The notes: a model not told the origin generated them from the sequence alone. Positions 38,738 through 48,301 are shown, numbered from the stretch's first letter. The stretch: DNA of 64,000 bases from CAYFZO01 sp965223735 (GCA_965223735.1 OZ245010.1:1612001-1676000); one strand, 5' to 3'. Program-made: numbers and translations.

Positions 38738-39754
38738 ATGAATGTTTACTATGACAAGGACGCCGATCTTTCGCTGATAAAAGGCAGAAAGGTGGCGATT
38801 ATCGGGTTTGGCTCCCAGGGGCACGCCCACGCCGGCAACCTGAGCGATTTCGGAGTGGACGTCGTGGTCGGCCTGCGCGCCGGATCGTCTTCCGAAAACA
38901 AGGTGCGTGCCGCCGGTCTTGCGTGTGCGCCGATTGCGGAGGCGGCGGCGAACGCCGACGTGGTGATGATGCTGGTTCCCGACGAGAACCATCTCGACAT
39001 TTATCGCGGGGAGGTCGAGCCGAACATCCGTCGCGGTGCGACGCTCGGTTTTGCGCATGGGTTCAATATCCATTTCAACCGCATCAGGCCGCGCGAAGAC
39101 CTCGACGTGATCATGGTCGCGCCCAAAGGCCCCGGGCATCTGGTGCGTTCCACCTACCTGAAGGGGCAGGGCGTGCCGACGCTGATCGCGGTTGCGCAGG
39201 ATGCGAGCGGCAACGCCCACGCACTCGCTTTGTCGTATGCCTGCGCCAACGGCGGCGGCCGCGCGGCGGTCATCGAAACCACTTTCCGCGAAGAGACCGA
39301 AACCGACCTGTTCGGCGAACAGGTGGTGCTGTGCGGCGGTGCGACGGCGTTGATACAGGCGGGGTTCGACACGCTGGTCGAGGCGGGCTACGCGCCTGAA
39401 ATGGCCTACTTTGAATGTCTGCACGAACTGAAACTCATCGTCGATCTGATCTATGAGGGCGGCATCGCGAATATGCGCTATTCTGTTTCCAACACTGCCG
39501 AATATGGCGACATCACGCGCGGGCCGCGTATCATCAACGACGAGACGCGCGCGGAGATGAAGCGCATCCTCGAGGAGGTTCGCTCGGGGCAGTTCGCGAA
39601 AGAATACATTGAAGAGAACGACAAAGGGGCGCAGCGGCTGAAGGTGGCGCGCGCCGAGTGCGCCGAATCGCTGATAGAGCAGACCGGCGAGAAACTGCGC
39701 TCGATGATGTCGTGGATTGTCACCGAGCGCATCGTCGATAAAAGCAGGAACTGA
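38738..39754 (+). CDS. ilvC: Ketol-acid reductoisomerase
   Basis: This enzyme converts acetolactate or acetohydroxybutyrate to the dihydroxy acids of valine and isoleucine synthesis, using NADPH and Mg2+. At 338 residues it is the short class I form. The N-terminal Rossmann motif is GFGSQGHAHAGNL (about residues 24-36). The C-terminal KARI domain contains ETDLFGEQ and CLHELKLIVDLIYEGG with the metal-binding Asp and Glu residues. A GGGGG precedes the ATG. It lies in a plus-strand block with ilvN upstream and pssA directly downstream (8-nt gap), the gammaproteobacterial order. Confidence 0.96.
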   Translation: MNVYYDKDADLSLIKGRKVAIIGFGSQGHAHAGNLSDFGVDVVVGLRAGSSSENKVRAAGLACAPIAEAAANADVVMMLVPDENHLDIYRGEVEPNIRRGATLGFAHGFNIHFNRIRPREDLDVIMVAPKGPGHLVRSTYLKGQGVPTLIAVAQDASGNAHALALSYACANGGGRAAVIETTFREETETDLFGEQVVLCGGATALIQAGFDTLVEAGYAPEMAYFECLHELKLIVDLIYEGGIANMRYSVSNTAEYGDITRGPRIINDETRAEMKRILEEVRSGQFAKEYIEENDKGAQRLKVARAECAESLIEQTGEKLRSMMSWIVTERIVDKSRN

Positions 39755-39762
39755 ATGCGGCG

Positions 39763-40533
39763 ATGAAAAGCAGGAGCGGTAAAAGGAGCGGCATTTATCT
39801 GTTGCCCAACCTGATTACGACGGCGTCGCTGTTCTTCGGGTTTTTCGCCATGGTGCGCGCGCTCAACGGTGACTTTGAAAGCGCCGCGCTCGCGGTGTTT
39901 GTGTGCGCGATACTCGACGGCCTCGACGGGCGCGTCGCGCGCATGACCAATACCGTGACCCGTTTCGGCGCCGAGTACGACAGCCTCAGCGACGCGGTGG
40001 TGTTCGGCTTCGTGCCGGCATTGACGGTTTATCTGTGGGCCTTTTCCGCCTTTGAGCCGGGACAGGTATGGCATCGTATCGGTTGGCTTGCGGCGTTTTT
40101 CTACACTGCCTCGACGCTGTTGCGTCTCGCGCGCTTCAATGCGCAGATCGGTTCCAGCGAGAAGTATTTTTTCAGGGGGATGCCGAGCCCCGTCGCTGCG
40201 GTATTGGTGATGTCGCTGATCTGGTCGTGGCGGGATTTCGGCTATCAGGGAGGCCAGCTGACTTGGCTGGTGCTGGGCGTTGTGATTATGGCGGCGGCGG
40301 CGATGGTCAGCAACTTCAGTTACTACAGCCTCAAGGGGTTGCATTTCAAGAACCGGGTGCCGTTCATTGCGTTGCTCGCGGTCGTCGTCGGATTTGTCGT
40401 TGCGGCGGTGGATTTGCCGCGCTTTATATTTTTCCTGTCGCTGGTCTATGCCTTGTCCGGGCCGTTTTTGTACCTGTTCAGGCGATGGCGCAAATTCCCG
40501 CTCCCCTCTGTCGGTTCCGACAAAAAGCTGTGA
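39763..40533 (+). CDS. pssA: CDP-diacylglycerol-serine O-phosphatidyltransferase
   Basis: This is a membrane enzyme that makes phosphatidylserine, precursor of phosphatidylethanolamine. It carries the CDP-alcohol phosphotransferase motif D-G-x2-A-R-x8/9-G-x3-D-x3-D (within DGLDGRVARMTNTVTRFG, then AEYDSLSDA). Several membrane segments follow, about 6-8 in total. At 256 residues it is the Bacillus-type (multi-spanning) form rather than the E. coli type. It starts 8 nt after ilvC and is probably co-transcribed. The pairing with ilvC/leuA is common in this lineage although the pathways differ. Confidence 0.92.
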   Translation: MKSRSGKRSGIYLLPNLITTASLFFGFFAMVRALNGDFESAALAVFVCAILDGLDGRVARMTNTVTRFGAEYDSLSDAVVFGFVPALTVYLWAFSAFEPGQVWHRIGWLAAFFYTASTLLRLARFNAQIGSSEKYFFRGMPSPVAAVLVMSLIWSWRDFGYQGGQLTWLVLGVVIMAAAAMVSNFSYYSLKGLHFKNRVPFIALLAVVVGFVVAAVDLPRFIFFLSLVYALSGPFLYLFRRWRKFPLPSVGSDKKL

Positions 40534-40934
40534 GCTTGCTCGCGCTTGGTTTCAGGCGCGCGGCCTGTCGGTCGGGATAAAGGGCTGTACGGCGCCTTGG
40601 CCTCGTCTCCGGGGGCTGCCCTCCGGCGGCCGGCGCGGGCGGCCCCCGGATGACGCGAAAGCCATCGCGGTATGCGGGGCGACGGTTCCGTGGTGCGAGG
40701 CGTACCCGATGATCAGGGATTGTGTTTCCCTCGAAGGTGCGTTGCAGTAAGCTGTGGAAGACATTAAAGTTTGCACCCTATGGATACGCCCTTTTCAATG
40801 GGAACAAGCCGGTTTTTCCCGGTCGCGGCGGACTGTGTCTCTTCAGTTGCGTCTGCCGCGCTGAGTGCCGGGTTGTTGAGCACATTCACGGTGCCGGGTT
40901 GAACGGCGCCCCGAGGGTATAACGAGACAGGAAT
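40534..40934. other. pssA-leuA intergenic region
   Basis: No supported gene. It contains a GC-rich inverted repeat at 40611-40647 (listed separately). The short open frame at 40722-40922 has no Leu-codon run, so I see no sign of a leucine attenuator peptide. Confidence 0.5.
40611..40647 (+). terminator. GC-rich hairpin after pssA, possible terminator
   Basis: Arms GGGGGCTGCCC (40611-40621) and GGGCGGCCCCC (40637-40647) pair with one mismatch around a 15-nt loop. No T-run follows, so it may be a weak or Rho-assisted terminator or an mRNA-stabilising stem. Confidence 0.4.
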
Positions 40935-42488
40935 ATGACTGATCGTCAGGACAAATTGTTCATATTTGACACGACGCTGCGCGACGGTGAGCAGAGCCCC
41001 GGCGCTTCAATGACGGCCGAGGAAAAGGTGCGTATCGCCAGGGCGCTGGAAAAGATGCGCGTGGATGTGATCGAGGCAGGTTTTCCGGTGGCGAGTCCGG
41101 GTGACTTTGAAGCCGTGTCCGCGGTTTCAAAGGCGGTGCGCGATAGCCGCGTATGCGGTCTCGCGCGCGCGGTTGATAAGGACATAGAACACGCGAGCGA
41201 AGCGCTCCGACCGGCCGCCGCTTCGCGTATCCACGTTTTCATCGCGACCTCGCCGATCCACATGAAAGCGAAATTGAAAATGGAGCCAGAGCAGGTTCTC
41301 GAGCGCGCGGTCGCGGCGGTGAAACTCGCGCGCCGCTGCACCGACGACGTTGAGTTTTCGCCGGAGGACGCGGGGCGTTCCGAGGAGGATTTTCTGTGCC
41401 GCGTGATCGAGGCTGTGATTGCCGCCGGCGCGTCAACGATCAACATTCCCGACACCGTCGGCTACAGCATTCCCGAACAGTTCGGCGGCATGGTCGGCAA
41501 CCTGATCAGGCGTGTGCCCAATGCCGACCGCGCGGTGTTTTCAGTACATTGCCACAACGACCTCGGTCTCGCCGTTGCCAATTCGTTGTCGGCGGTGGTG
41601 CACGGCGCGCGCCAGGTCGAGTGCACGATCAACGGCCTCGGGGAGCGTGCCGGCAACGCCGCGCTCGAGGAAATCGTGATGACCGTCAGAACCCGCCGCG
41701 ACGTGTTTGATTGCGACAGCGGACTCGATACCGCCTGCATCGTGCCGACTTCGCGTCTGGTCGCCGGCATCACCGGTTTTCCGGTGCAGCCGAACAAGGC
41801 GATCGTCGGTGCCAATGCTTTTGCCCATGAGTCCGGCATCCATCAGGACGGCGTGCTCAAACAGCGCGAGACTTACGAGATCATGCGTGCGCAGGACGTC
41901 GGGTGGCTGGAAAACCGCATCGTGCTGGGCAAGCACTCCGGACGCAACGCGTTTCGCGTGCGCCTCGGGGAGCTTGGCATCGAGATCGAAAGTGAGGACG
42001 AGTTGAATGACGCCTTTGCGCGGTTCAAGAGTCTCGCCGACAAGAAGCACGACATCTACGACGAAGACTTGCAGGCGTTGGTGTCTGAAGCGGGCTTTGA
42101 ACAGAGTTTCGAGTACTACCGCCTGATCTCCCTGAAAGTCACTTCGCAGACCGGTGAAACGCCGGACGCCGTGGTTACGCTCAAACTCGGCGACGACGAG
42201 AGGATCGCCAACGCCTCGGGCAGCGGCCCGGTGGACGCCGCGTTCAAGGCGATTGAGTCGCTGGTGGACAGCGGCAGTGAGTTGCTTTTGTATTCGGTCA
42301 ACAACATTACCACCGGCACCGACGCGCAGGGCGAGGTCACCGTGCGTCTGAGCAGAAGCGGGCGTATCGTCAACGGCCTCGGTGCCGACACCGATATTGT
42401 CATCGCCTCGGCGAAGGCTTATGTCAACGCGCTGAATAAATTCCGAAGGAAAGCCGCGCATACACACCCGCAGCACGACCATGTCTGA
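40935..42488 (+). CDS. leuA: 2-isopropylmalate synthase
   Basis: This enzyme catalyses the first committed step of leucine synthesis, condensing acetyl-CoA with 2-oxoisovalerate. The 517 residues include the TIM-barrel catalytic domain with the DTTLRDGEQSPGASM signature (residues about 11-25). Metal-binding histidines lie in SVHCHNDLG. The signature GLGERAGNAALEE is present. The C-terminal allosteric domain senses leucine (about residues 390-500). The length is typical of the bacterial long form. AGGAAT lies just before the ATG. It follows ilvC-pssA after a 400-nt gap and probably has its own promoter. Confidence 0.96.
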   Translation: MTDRQDKLFIFDTTLRDGEQSPGASMTAEEKVRIARALEKMRVDVIEAGFPVASPGDFEAVSAVSKAVRDSRVCGLARAVDKDIEHASEALRPAAASRIHVFIATSPIHMKAKLKMEPEQVLERAVAAVKLARRCTDDVEFSPEDAGRSEEDFLCRVIEAVIAAGASTINIPDTVGYSIPEQFGGMVGNLIRRVPNADRAVFSVHCHNDLGLAVANSLSAVVHGARQVECTINGLGERAGNAALEEIVMTVRTRRDVFDCDSGLDTACIVPTSRLVAGITGFPVQPNKAIVGANAFAHESGIHQDGVLKQRETYEIMRAQDVGWLENRIVLGKHSGRNAFRVRLGELGIEIESEDELNDAFARFKSLADKKHDIYDEDLQALVSEAGFEQSFEYYRLISLKVTSQTGETPDAVVTLKLGDDERIANASGSGPVDAAFKAIESLVDSGSELLLYSVNNITTGTDAQGEVTVRLSRSGRIVNGLGADTDIVIASAKAYVNALNKFRRKAAHTHPQHDHV

Positions 42489-42626
42489 AGCGGTCCGGTT
42501 GTCGCGACGTGCGTGTCGCGGGCGGGACTTTATCGGCGGTTGTTGTGCAGCGTATGATCAAAATGAGAGTCGGGGGTTTCCTCGGGAGCGTTGCGCAACG
42601 ATGCGCTTTTTCAGGGGATGATGACC

Positions 42627-43379
42627 ATGCCGTCGCGTCTTGCTTATCTCAATGAAATGGGCGTCGAGGTTTACACGCGCCGTGGCGTTGCATCGTCCGG
42701 AGAGGATATCGCGGCGGACGCGACGGCGTTGCAACCGCCGCCGTCCGGTTCGCCCGATCCGGATAGTGAGGGGGCGGATCATTCCGGCGATCCGGCCGAC
42801 CGTAAAGCGTGGCGACTGCTTGAGCAGGAAGTCGCCGCCTGCACCATCTGCGCGTTGCACGCCTCGCGTACCCGCACGGTGTTCGGTGTCGGCGACCGCT
42901 GCGCGGAATGGCTGTTCATCGGCGAGGGCCCGGGCTTTGAGGAAGACCGCCAGGGCGAGCCTTTCGTCGGGCGCGCCGGTAAGTTGCTCGACAAGATGCT
43001 CGTGGCGATCGGGCTTGACCGCAGTCGGGTTTATATCGCAAATACGGTCAAATGTCGTCCGCCTGAAAATCGCAATCCGCGCCCCGAGGAGCTCGCCGCC
43101 TGCAACGGCTATCTGCAAAGGCAGATCAGCCTGATCCGCCCGCGTATTATTGTCGCGCTCGGTGGCGTCGCCGCGAACACGTTGCTCCGCACTGAAAACC
43201 CGGTCGGGAAATTGCGCGGGAAAGTTTATCGCTTTGACGAAACCGATATTCCGATCGTTGTCACCTATCACCCCGCATACCTGCTGCGTTCGCCGTTGCA
43301 GAAGAAAGCGTCGTGGGAGGATCTGCAACTTGCGCAGCGGGTGGTTGCCGGTGAGGAGACGTTCGGGGGAATGCTGTGA
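42627..43379 (+). CDS. Uracil-DNA glycosylase, family 4 (Fe-S)
   Basis: This base-excision repair enzyme removes uracil from DNA. Motif A is GEGPGFEEDRQGEPFVGRAG, near residues 92-111, and motif B is YHPAYLLRSPLQKK. The four [4Fe-4S] cysteines fit family 4: CTIC before motif A, NTVKC after it, and the C of AACNGYL. The N-terminal ~70 residues, before the catalytic domain, are Pro/Asp-rich and variable. The ATG at 42627 is chosen because AGGGG lies 9 nt upstream. Two ATGs at 42618 and 42621 are too close to it. The stop overlaps the GTG of rimI (GTGA), so the two are translationally coupled. Confidence 0.92.
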   Translation: MPSRLAYLNEMGVEVYTRRGVASSGEDIAADATALQPPPSGSPDPDSEGADHSGDPADRKAWRLLEQEVAACTICALHASRTRTVFGVGDRCAEWLFIGEGPGFEEDRQGEPFVGRAGKLLDKMLVAIGLDRSRVYIANTVKCRPPENRNPRPEELAACNGYLQRQISLIRPRIIVALGGVAANTLLRTENPVGKLRGKVYRFDETDIPIVVTYHPAYLLRSPLQKKASWEDLQLAQRVVAGEETFGGML

Positions 43380-43864
43380 GCGCCCGCCCCAAAGACGCCG
43401 TGCTGTACGGCGCGCGTTTATCAGAGCCGCGGGTCAGGCCGATGCAGCCGGGCGACCTCAGGGAAGTGACGGCGATTGAAAACCGCGTCTATGACTTTCC
43501 ATGGAGCCGCAATGTGTTCATGTCCTGTTTCAGCGCCGGTTGTGAAGCCAGCGTGCTTGAGCTCGGCGGCAGAATTGTCAGTTATGGCATCACGATGGTT
43601 GCGACCGCCGAGTGCCATCTGGTCAATCTGTCGGTGGATTATGCGTTTCAGCGGCGCGGCTTCGGACGCAAATTGCTCAGGCTGATGCTCGACCGCGCGG
43701 CGGCGTGCGGCGCCAGGCGCGTAATTCTCGAAGTGCGCGCTTCAAACTTGGCGGCGCGGGCGCTTTACAATTCCGAACACTTCAGTCAAATCTCCCTGCG
43801 AAAGAATTACTACCCGACGGAAATTGGCTGCGAAGACGCGCTGGTGCTGGCAAAGCTGCTGTGA
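43376..43864 (+). CDS. rimI: Ribosomal protein S18 alanine N-acetyltransferase (GNAT)
   Basis: This 162-residue GNAT acetyltransferase has the acetyl-CoA loop RRGFGRKLL. Its C-terminal signature EVRASNLAARALYNSEHF and RKNYYP closely follows RimI, which acetylates the N-terminus of ribosomal protein S18. The usual GF in the last motif is HF here. It starts at a GTG overlapping the stop of the uracil-DNA glycosylase gene. In many genomes rimI follows tsaB. Here the partner is a uracil-DNA glycosylase, an arrangement also seen in Gammaproteobacteria. Another GNAT function cannot be excluded. Confidence 0.85.
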   Translation: MSARPKDAVLYGARLSEPRVRPMQPGDLREVTAIENRVYDFPWSRNVFMSCFSAGCEASVLELGGRIVSYGITMVATAECHLVNLSVDYAFQRRGFGRKLLRLMLDRAAACGARRVILEVRASNLAARALYNSEHFSQISLRKNYYPTEIGCEDALVLAKLL

Positions 43865-43902
43865 GCGGCGGCTGCGCCCGGTGCAGGGTGCGAGTGCCTG
43901 AG

Positions 43903-45132
43903 ATGAAACCGCTCGGCCGCCGCAAGACTTTCGCCTGGGCGATGTACGACTGGGCCAACTCCGCTTTCGCCACCGTGGTGATCGCCGGCTTCTTCCCCAT
44001 TTTTTATCGTGAGCAGTGGGCCGCGTCGTTGCCCGACGCCGAGATCACGTTCACGCTGGCAATCGCTAACTCGGTGAGCGGCGTGCTGCTGATCCTGTTC
44101 GCGCCGTTGCTCGGTTCGCTGGTGGACGCTGGCGGGCGGCGCAAACGCTTCCTCCTGACTTTCGCGTTCGTCGGCGCCGGTGCGACCTTGCTGTTGGGCA
44201 TGGTTCCCGCCGGCGAATGGCGCATGGCCTGCATTGTCTATGCCGCCGCCACTTCGGCGTTTATGTTCGGCAATGTGTTCTACGACGCGCTGCTGATCGA
44301 GGTCAGCGAACCCGCCGACTACGAGCGGGTTTCCTCGCTCGGCTATGCGCTCGGCTACGCCGGCGGCGGCATCCTGTTTGCCGTGCTTGCGGCGTTGTTG
44401 ACCGGCGCCGAGCGTTTCGGCATCGCCGCCGACGCCGTCGTACGCGGCGGGTTTTATGCCACCGGCTTGTGGTGGCTGGTCTTCAGTCTGCCGCTGCTGT
44501 GGTGGTTGCGCGAACAAAAGCGTCCCGGCAACTGGGTGCGCGAAGGTGTCCGGCGTTTTGCCGAAACCCTGAGTCTGCTGAAGGCTAACCGTGAAGTAGT
44601 GTGGTTTCTGGTTGCCTACTGGCTCTACATAGACGGTGTCGGCACGATCATCAGGATGGCGGTGGACTACGGGCAGGCGCTTGGCTTTGACGCCGGTCAT
44701 CTGGTGACGGCGTTGCTCGCGGTGCAGTTCGTCGGTGTGCCCGCGACTTTGCTGTTCGGCCTGCTTGCCGCGCGCATCGGCGCCAGGCGATCTTTGTTTG
44801 TCGGCATCGCGGTGTATGTCGTGATCTGCTTGTGGGCGTCGTTGCTCGAGACGCTCGCCGGTTTCTATATGCTTGCGCTGCTGGTTGGTCTGGTGCAGGG
44901 CGGAGTGCAGGCGCAAAGCCGCTCGCTGTTCTCGCGTCTTGTGCCTGCCGTGCAGGTCACGCAGTTTTTCGGCATCTACAATCTGCTCGGGCGTTTTGCC
45001 GTGTTTGTCGGCCCTTTGATCCTCGGCTGGATCGGCGTGCTCACCGGCAATCCGCGTTTCGGTATGCTCTCGGTTGCGGTGTTGTTCATTGCCGGCGCGG
45101 TGGTGCTGTTTGCGATGCCCCGGCGCTCTTAG
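43903..45132 (+). CDS. MFS transporter, UMF1/Atg22-like
   Basis: This 409-residue integral membrane protein has about 12 predicted membrane segments. Its N-terminal signature AWAMYDWANSAFATVV is typical of the UMF1 (vacuole effluxer Atg22-like) major facilitator family. Substrates of bacterial members are poorly known. The ATG at 43903 starts just before that signature. A GTG 9 nt upstream is an alternative. The gene follows rimI by 38 nt and is probably in the same operon. Its last ~49 nt and the following sequence are duplicated 295 bp downstream. Confidence 0.88.
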   Translation: MKPLGRRKTFAWAMYDWANSAFATVVIAGFFPIFYREQWAASLPDAEITFTLAIANSVSGVLLILFAPLLGSLVDAGGRRKRFLLTFAFVGAGATLLLGMVPAGEWRMACIVYAAATSAFMFGNVFYDALLIEVSEPADYERVSSLGYALGYAGGGILFAVLAALLTGAERFGIAADAVVRGGFYATGLWWLVFSLPLLWWLREQKRPGNWVREGVRRFAETLSLLKANREVVWFLVAYWLYIDGVGTIIRMAVDYGQALGFDAGHLVTALLAVQFVGVPATLLFGLLAARIGARRSLFVGIAVYVVICLWASLLETLAGFYMLALLVGLVQGGVQAQSRSLFSRLVPAVQVTQFFGIYNLLGRFAVFVGPLILGWIGVLTGNPRFGMLSVAVLFIAGAVVLFAMPRRS

Positions 45133-45358
45133 CGTCGTTCAGGCGCAACGCATGGCGTGTGCACCTCAGGTTTGCGATGTCCCGGTGTCTCCGGCGTCGT
45201 TCTGGGCCGTGTCCAGGGTTGCGGGCATCGTGCTGCGCCATGCGTCGCGGCGGCACACGCCGGGGTAGGGGCAGTACCGGCAGTCTGCGTCGTTGGCCCA
45301 CGCGGGCAGGGGTCGGTCGGTGGTGTCGCGCTTGAACGTTCTGAGATGTTCGAGCGGG
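45084..45358. repeat. Duplicated junction segment, copy 1
   Basis: About 275 bp starting at gttcattgccggcgcgg. It covers the last 49 bp of the MFS gene and a copy of the 3' end of the nuclease gene. It recurs 295 bp downstream with a handful of substitutions. Confidence 0.9.
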
Positions 45359-45384
45359 CGCGGCCCGGTTGCGGCGCTGTTCAT
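45166..45384 (-). pseudogene. Detached copy of the nuclease gene 3' end
   Basis: This minus-strand frame repeats the C-terminal ~65 residues of the PD-(D/E)XK nuclease, including the Fe-S cysteines in CRYCPYPGVC, but lacks everything upstream. It is a by-product of the junction duplication, not a gene. Confidence 0.8.
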
Positions 45385-45654
45385 TGCCGGCGCGGTGGTG
45401 CTGTTTGCGATGCCCCGGCGCTCTTAGCGTCGTTCAGGCGCAACGCATGGCGTGTGCGCCTCAGGTTTGCGATGTCCCGGTGTCCCCGGCGTCGTTCTGG
45501 GCCGTGTCCGGGGTTGCGGGCATCGTGCTGCGCCATGCGTCGCGGCGGCACACGCCGGGGTAGGGGCAGTACCGGCAGTCTGCGTCGTTGGCCCACGCGG
45601 GCAGGGGTCGGTCGGCGGTGTCGCGCTTGAACGTTCTGAGATGTTCGAGCAGGC
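45379..45654. repeat. Duplicated junction segment, copy 2
   Basis: Second copy of the 45084-45358 segment, offset 295 bp. It contains a detached copy of the MFS 3' end and the functional 3' end of the nuclease gene. Confidence 0.9.
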
Positions 45655-48298
45655 GTTCGCGCGCGTCGTCGAGTTTTTCGTCTGCAAGCTTCACCTCGCG
45701 ATGTTCTTTCATGTTCATGTAACTTACCGTCTTGACCTTGTCGTAAAACAGGGCGTAGGCGGTGAGTTGAATATCTTCGCCGGTGGTCATCCATGAGACC
45801 GACGGAGTGTTCCCGCTCTTGTGGTCGAGTATGCGTACCTCGTCATTTTCGCGGATCACGCAGTCTGGTCGCCCCTCCAGCGTCAGTCCGCCGCCGAGCA
45901 CCGCCGTTTGCTTTATTTCGGCTTCAAACTCTGCGTCGGGCGCGGAGTTGTTGATCAGCCAGTCCACGTACCAGTGAACCGCTTCAAGCGCTTTCTGCAT
46001 TCGCTCGGTGCTTGAGTAATGGCGGTCAAGATAAGGGGCGAACTCCGCCTCGACGATGGCGCGTGCCAGTTCCAGCGCTTTGTCCCGATGTTCTTCGGTC
46101 CACGATTCGTCCATCGGGCCGGGCAGTTTTTTGTCGCGCGTGTGTAACGCCGCTAGGCAGCGGTGCAGTCGTTCGCCGTAACTACGCGGGCTGTCGTAGT
46201 CGTCGGCTTCGGGGTCGGGTCTGAGCTTCAAGAATGCTCTGGCGAAAAAACGGTAGGGACATGTCAGCGCGTCCTGTACCGCGCCGACGCTCAGGGGCTG
46301 TGGCCACGCGGGCAGCCGCGGCGCCGGCATCCGGGGGCGCGCCGGCGTGTTTTCAAGCGGCGCGCTTGCGATACGCGCCTCGGCTTGCGCGCGCTGCCGC
46401 AGGTTCCGTTCTTCGAGATCGTCGCGGTAAGCGAGCGCATGAAAGTGTTGCAGGCCGTCGAGCCACGGCGCCGGCGTTAACGTCTGTCTGTTATCGTTGT
46501 GCTGGCAGGTCAACAGGATGTGGTCCGCGCTTTCGAGGGCCGCGCGGAAACGCTCGAACTGCATGGCGATGCGCCAGTTGTGTCCCTTCAGCCCGAGTGC
46601 GCGGCGCGTGTCTTCGTCGAGTAATGGTATCGGCTCCGCTGGCAGGGTGTGGCCGGTGTCGAGCGCGGCGATGATCAGTCCGGCGGGGCGTGCGAGCGAT
46701 GCCTGCGGCAGGCTGTAGAGTTCGACCAGATGGTTGCGCTCTTTCGGGATGAAATTTTCCCGTTCCAGCGTGTGCAGTATCCACCGTCGCCACAGGTTCC
46801 AGTTGCTTTCGCTGCCCTGCGCGGTCGCGGCTGCTGCCATTGCTTCGAATTCCTCGAGCAGGCGTTGGCCGGCTTCGTCCTTTTGCAGGGCTTCCGCCAT
46901 GCCGAGTGTGTCCATTGCCTCGAACAGCGCATCGAATAACATCGCGAGCGGTTGCCGCGCGTTGGTCGCCGCTTGGCGCAGGTCGTCGAACGCGCTGTGG
47001 ATCCGATGTACGATCCGTTGAGCGTCTTGGCGGGGTTCTTCCGATGATTTCAGCTTTTCAATTGTTTCGTCAAAATCCCCGAACGGTTTGATTTCCGTGA
47101 GCGCGCGTTCGAGTTCTGCGCTGGCTTTTTGTGCGCGCATGACGGGGATGCCGTAGCGGCAATACGGCGAGCGCGCGAGCGTCAGTATGAGATCACCGGT
47201 GAAGCTCTGCTCCGCCGGCGGCAACAGCGCCGCGACCGTTGCCGCGCTGCTGGTCGTGGACAAAGCCCAGCCCGCGTGGTCGCACAGCGGAATGTCGGCG
47301 CGTTCGAGTACCGCCCTGAGACGGCGCGATAGCTTCCGGTCCTGACTGACAACGGCAATCGGGCCGACGCCGGCGTCGAGCCAGTCACGGATCTTCAGGT
47401 AGATGCCGAATGCGTGCTGTTCGAGCGATTCGGGCTTGAAGATCCGGATCTTGTCGGCGATCGGGCTGTCAGAAAAGCGGTTGACGGCGGCGCTCGCTCG
47501 CTTGGCGATGGCGCCGTTGTCTGTGAACGCGGCGTTGAGCAGGTATGTGCGTGCGTTGTCGGTCGGCGCGGATGTGCAGGGGCCGCCGCCGACTGCGGCG
47601 GCGGTTGCCAGCGTGGGCGCTGCGTAGTGTCCGCTCTCGCCGGCGTACGTGATCAGCGTCAGCCGTCCCTGTTGATGCAGTCGCGCGGCCCATGTGCTTT
47701 CGCATTGCGACAGTTCGTTGAAGCCGCACAGAAAAACGTGCTCGTCCGGTTGCGTCAGCGCATCGTCGCGCAGGCTCTCGCGGTAAAGCGTTTGCATATC
47801 GGGTGTCTGCGACAGGGCTTTGCACCAAGCGCCGTAGAGCATTTGCGCCGGGCTTTCCGTCAATTGGCTTGTAACGGGCGATGCTTGCGAATGGTTGTCG
47901 GAAATATCGTCGAACAGTTGCAACAGTTGGTCGGCGAGTTCCCAGCGGCTGGCGCGTGGCAGCAGATCGGGGTGTTCGTCGAGCGCGGTTGCGAGCAGTA
48001 GCTTGCGTTCGTGCGCTGACAGCACGGGTTGTTTGCACGGTGTGCGCGCGCGTTCCCGGAACAGGGCGCGCAGGGTGGTGATGACCGGCGGCAACACCGC
48101 TGCGTATCCCAGCGCCCCGGCACATTCAAGCACGCGCCGGCGCAACTGCCGTTGTTGCAGGTGGTGCGGTAGCACGATCACCGCCCGACGCAGGTCCGGC
48201 AGTGTGTCCCGGCAATATGCAACCGCCGCTTCGGCGCAGTCTCCAATCAGGTCCCTGTGTCGGGGGATTGTCCGCAGGCGGTCTTCGACGGCTTGCAT
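45461..48298 (-). CDS. AddB-like PD-(D/E)XK nuclease, probable DNA repair protein
   Basis: This 945-residue protein resembles the 'probable DNA repair protein' (AddB/RexB-like) group: an inactive helicase-like N-terminal region followed by a C-terminal RecB-type nuclease. The nuclease core shows LEGRPDCVI (about residue 806), ILDHKSG (about 825) and EDIQLTAYA, giving the D, D-x-K and Q-x3-Y residues. Four cysteines that would hold a [4Fe-4S] staple are visible: one in ALTCPYRFFARAF before the nuclease and three in ADCRYCPYPGVC near the end. No partner UvrD-type helicase gene is visible. Upstream, separated by 3 nt, lies fdxA on the same strand, so the two are probably co-transcribed. It converges on the MFS gene. 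Confidence 0.85.
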   Translation of the reverse strand: MQAVEDRLRTIPRHRDLIGDCAEAAVAYCRDTLPDLRRAVIVLPHHLQQRQLRRRVLECAGALGYAAVLPPVITTLRALFRERARTPCKQPVLSAHERKLLLATALDEHPDLLPRASRWELADQLLQLFDDISDNHSQASPVTSQLTESPAQMLYGAWCKALSQTPDMQTLYRESLRDDALTQPDEHVFLCGFNELSQCESTWAARLHQQGRLTLITYAGESGHYAAPTLATAAAVGGGPCTSAPTDNARTYLLNAAFTDNGAIAKRASAAVNRFSDSPIADKIRIFKPESLEQHAFGIYLKIRDWLDAGVGPIAVVSQDRKLSRRLRAVLERADIPLCDHAGWALSTTSSAATVAALLPPAEQSFTGDLILTLARSPYCRYGIPVMRAQKASAELERALTEIKPFGDFDETIEKLKSSEEPRQDAQRIVHRIHSAFDDLRQAATNARQPLAMLFDALFEAMDTLGMAEALQKDEAGQRLLEEFEAMAAAATAQGSESNWNLWRRWILHTLERENFIPKERNHLVELYSLPQASLARPAGLIIAALDTGHTLPAEPIPLLDEDTRRALGLKGHNWRIAMQFERFRAALESADHILLTCQHNDNRQTLTPAPWLDGLQHFHALAYRDDLEERNLRQRAQAEARIASAPLENTPARPRMPAPRLPAWPQPLSVGAVQDALTCPYRFFARAFLKLRPDPEADDYDSPRSYGERLHRCLAALHTRDKKLPGPMDESWTEEHRDKALELARAIVEAEFAPYLDRHYSSTERMQKALEAVHWYVDWLINNSAPDAEFEAEIKQTAVLGGGLTLEGRPDCVIRENDEVRILDHKSGNTPSVSWMTTGEDIQLTAYALFYDKVKTVSYMNMKEHREVKLADEKLDDARERLLEHLRTFKRDTADRPLPAWANDADCRYCPYPGVCRRDAWRSTMPATPDTAQNDAGDTGTSQT

Positions 48299-48301
48299 GA
48301 C

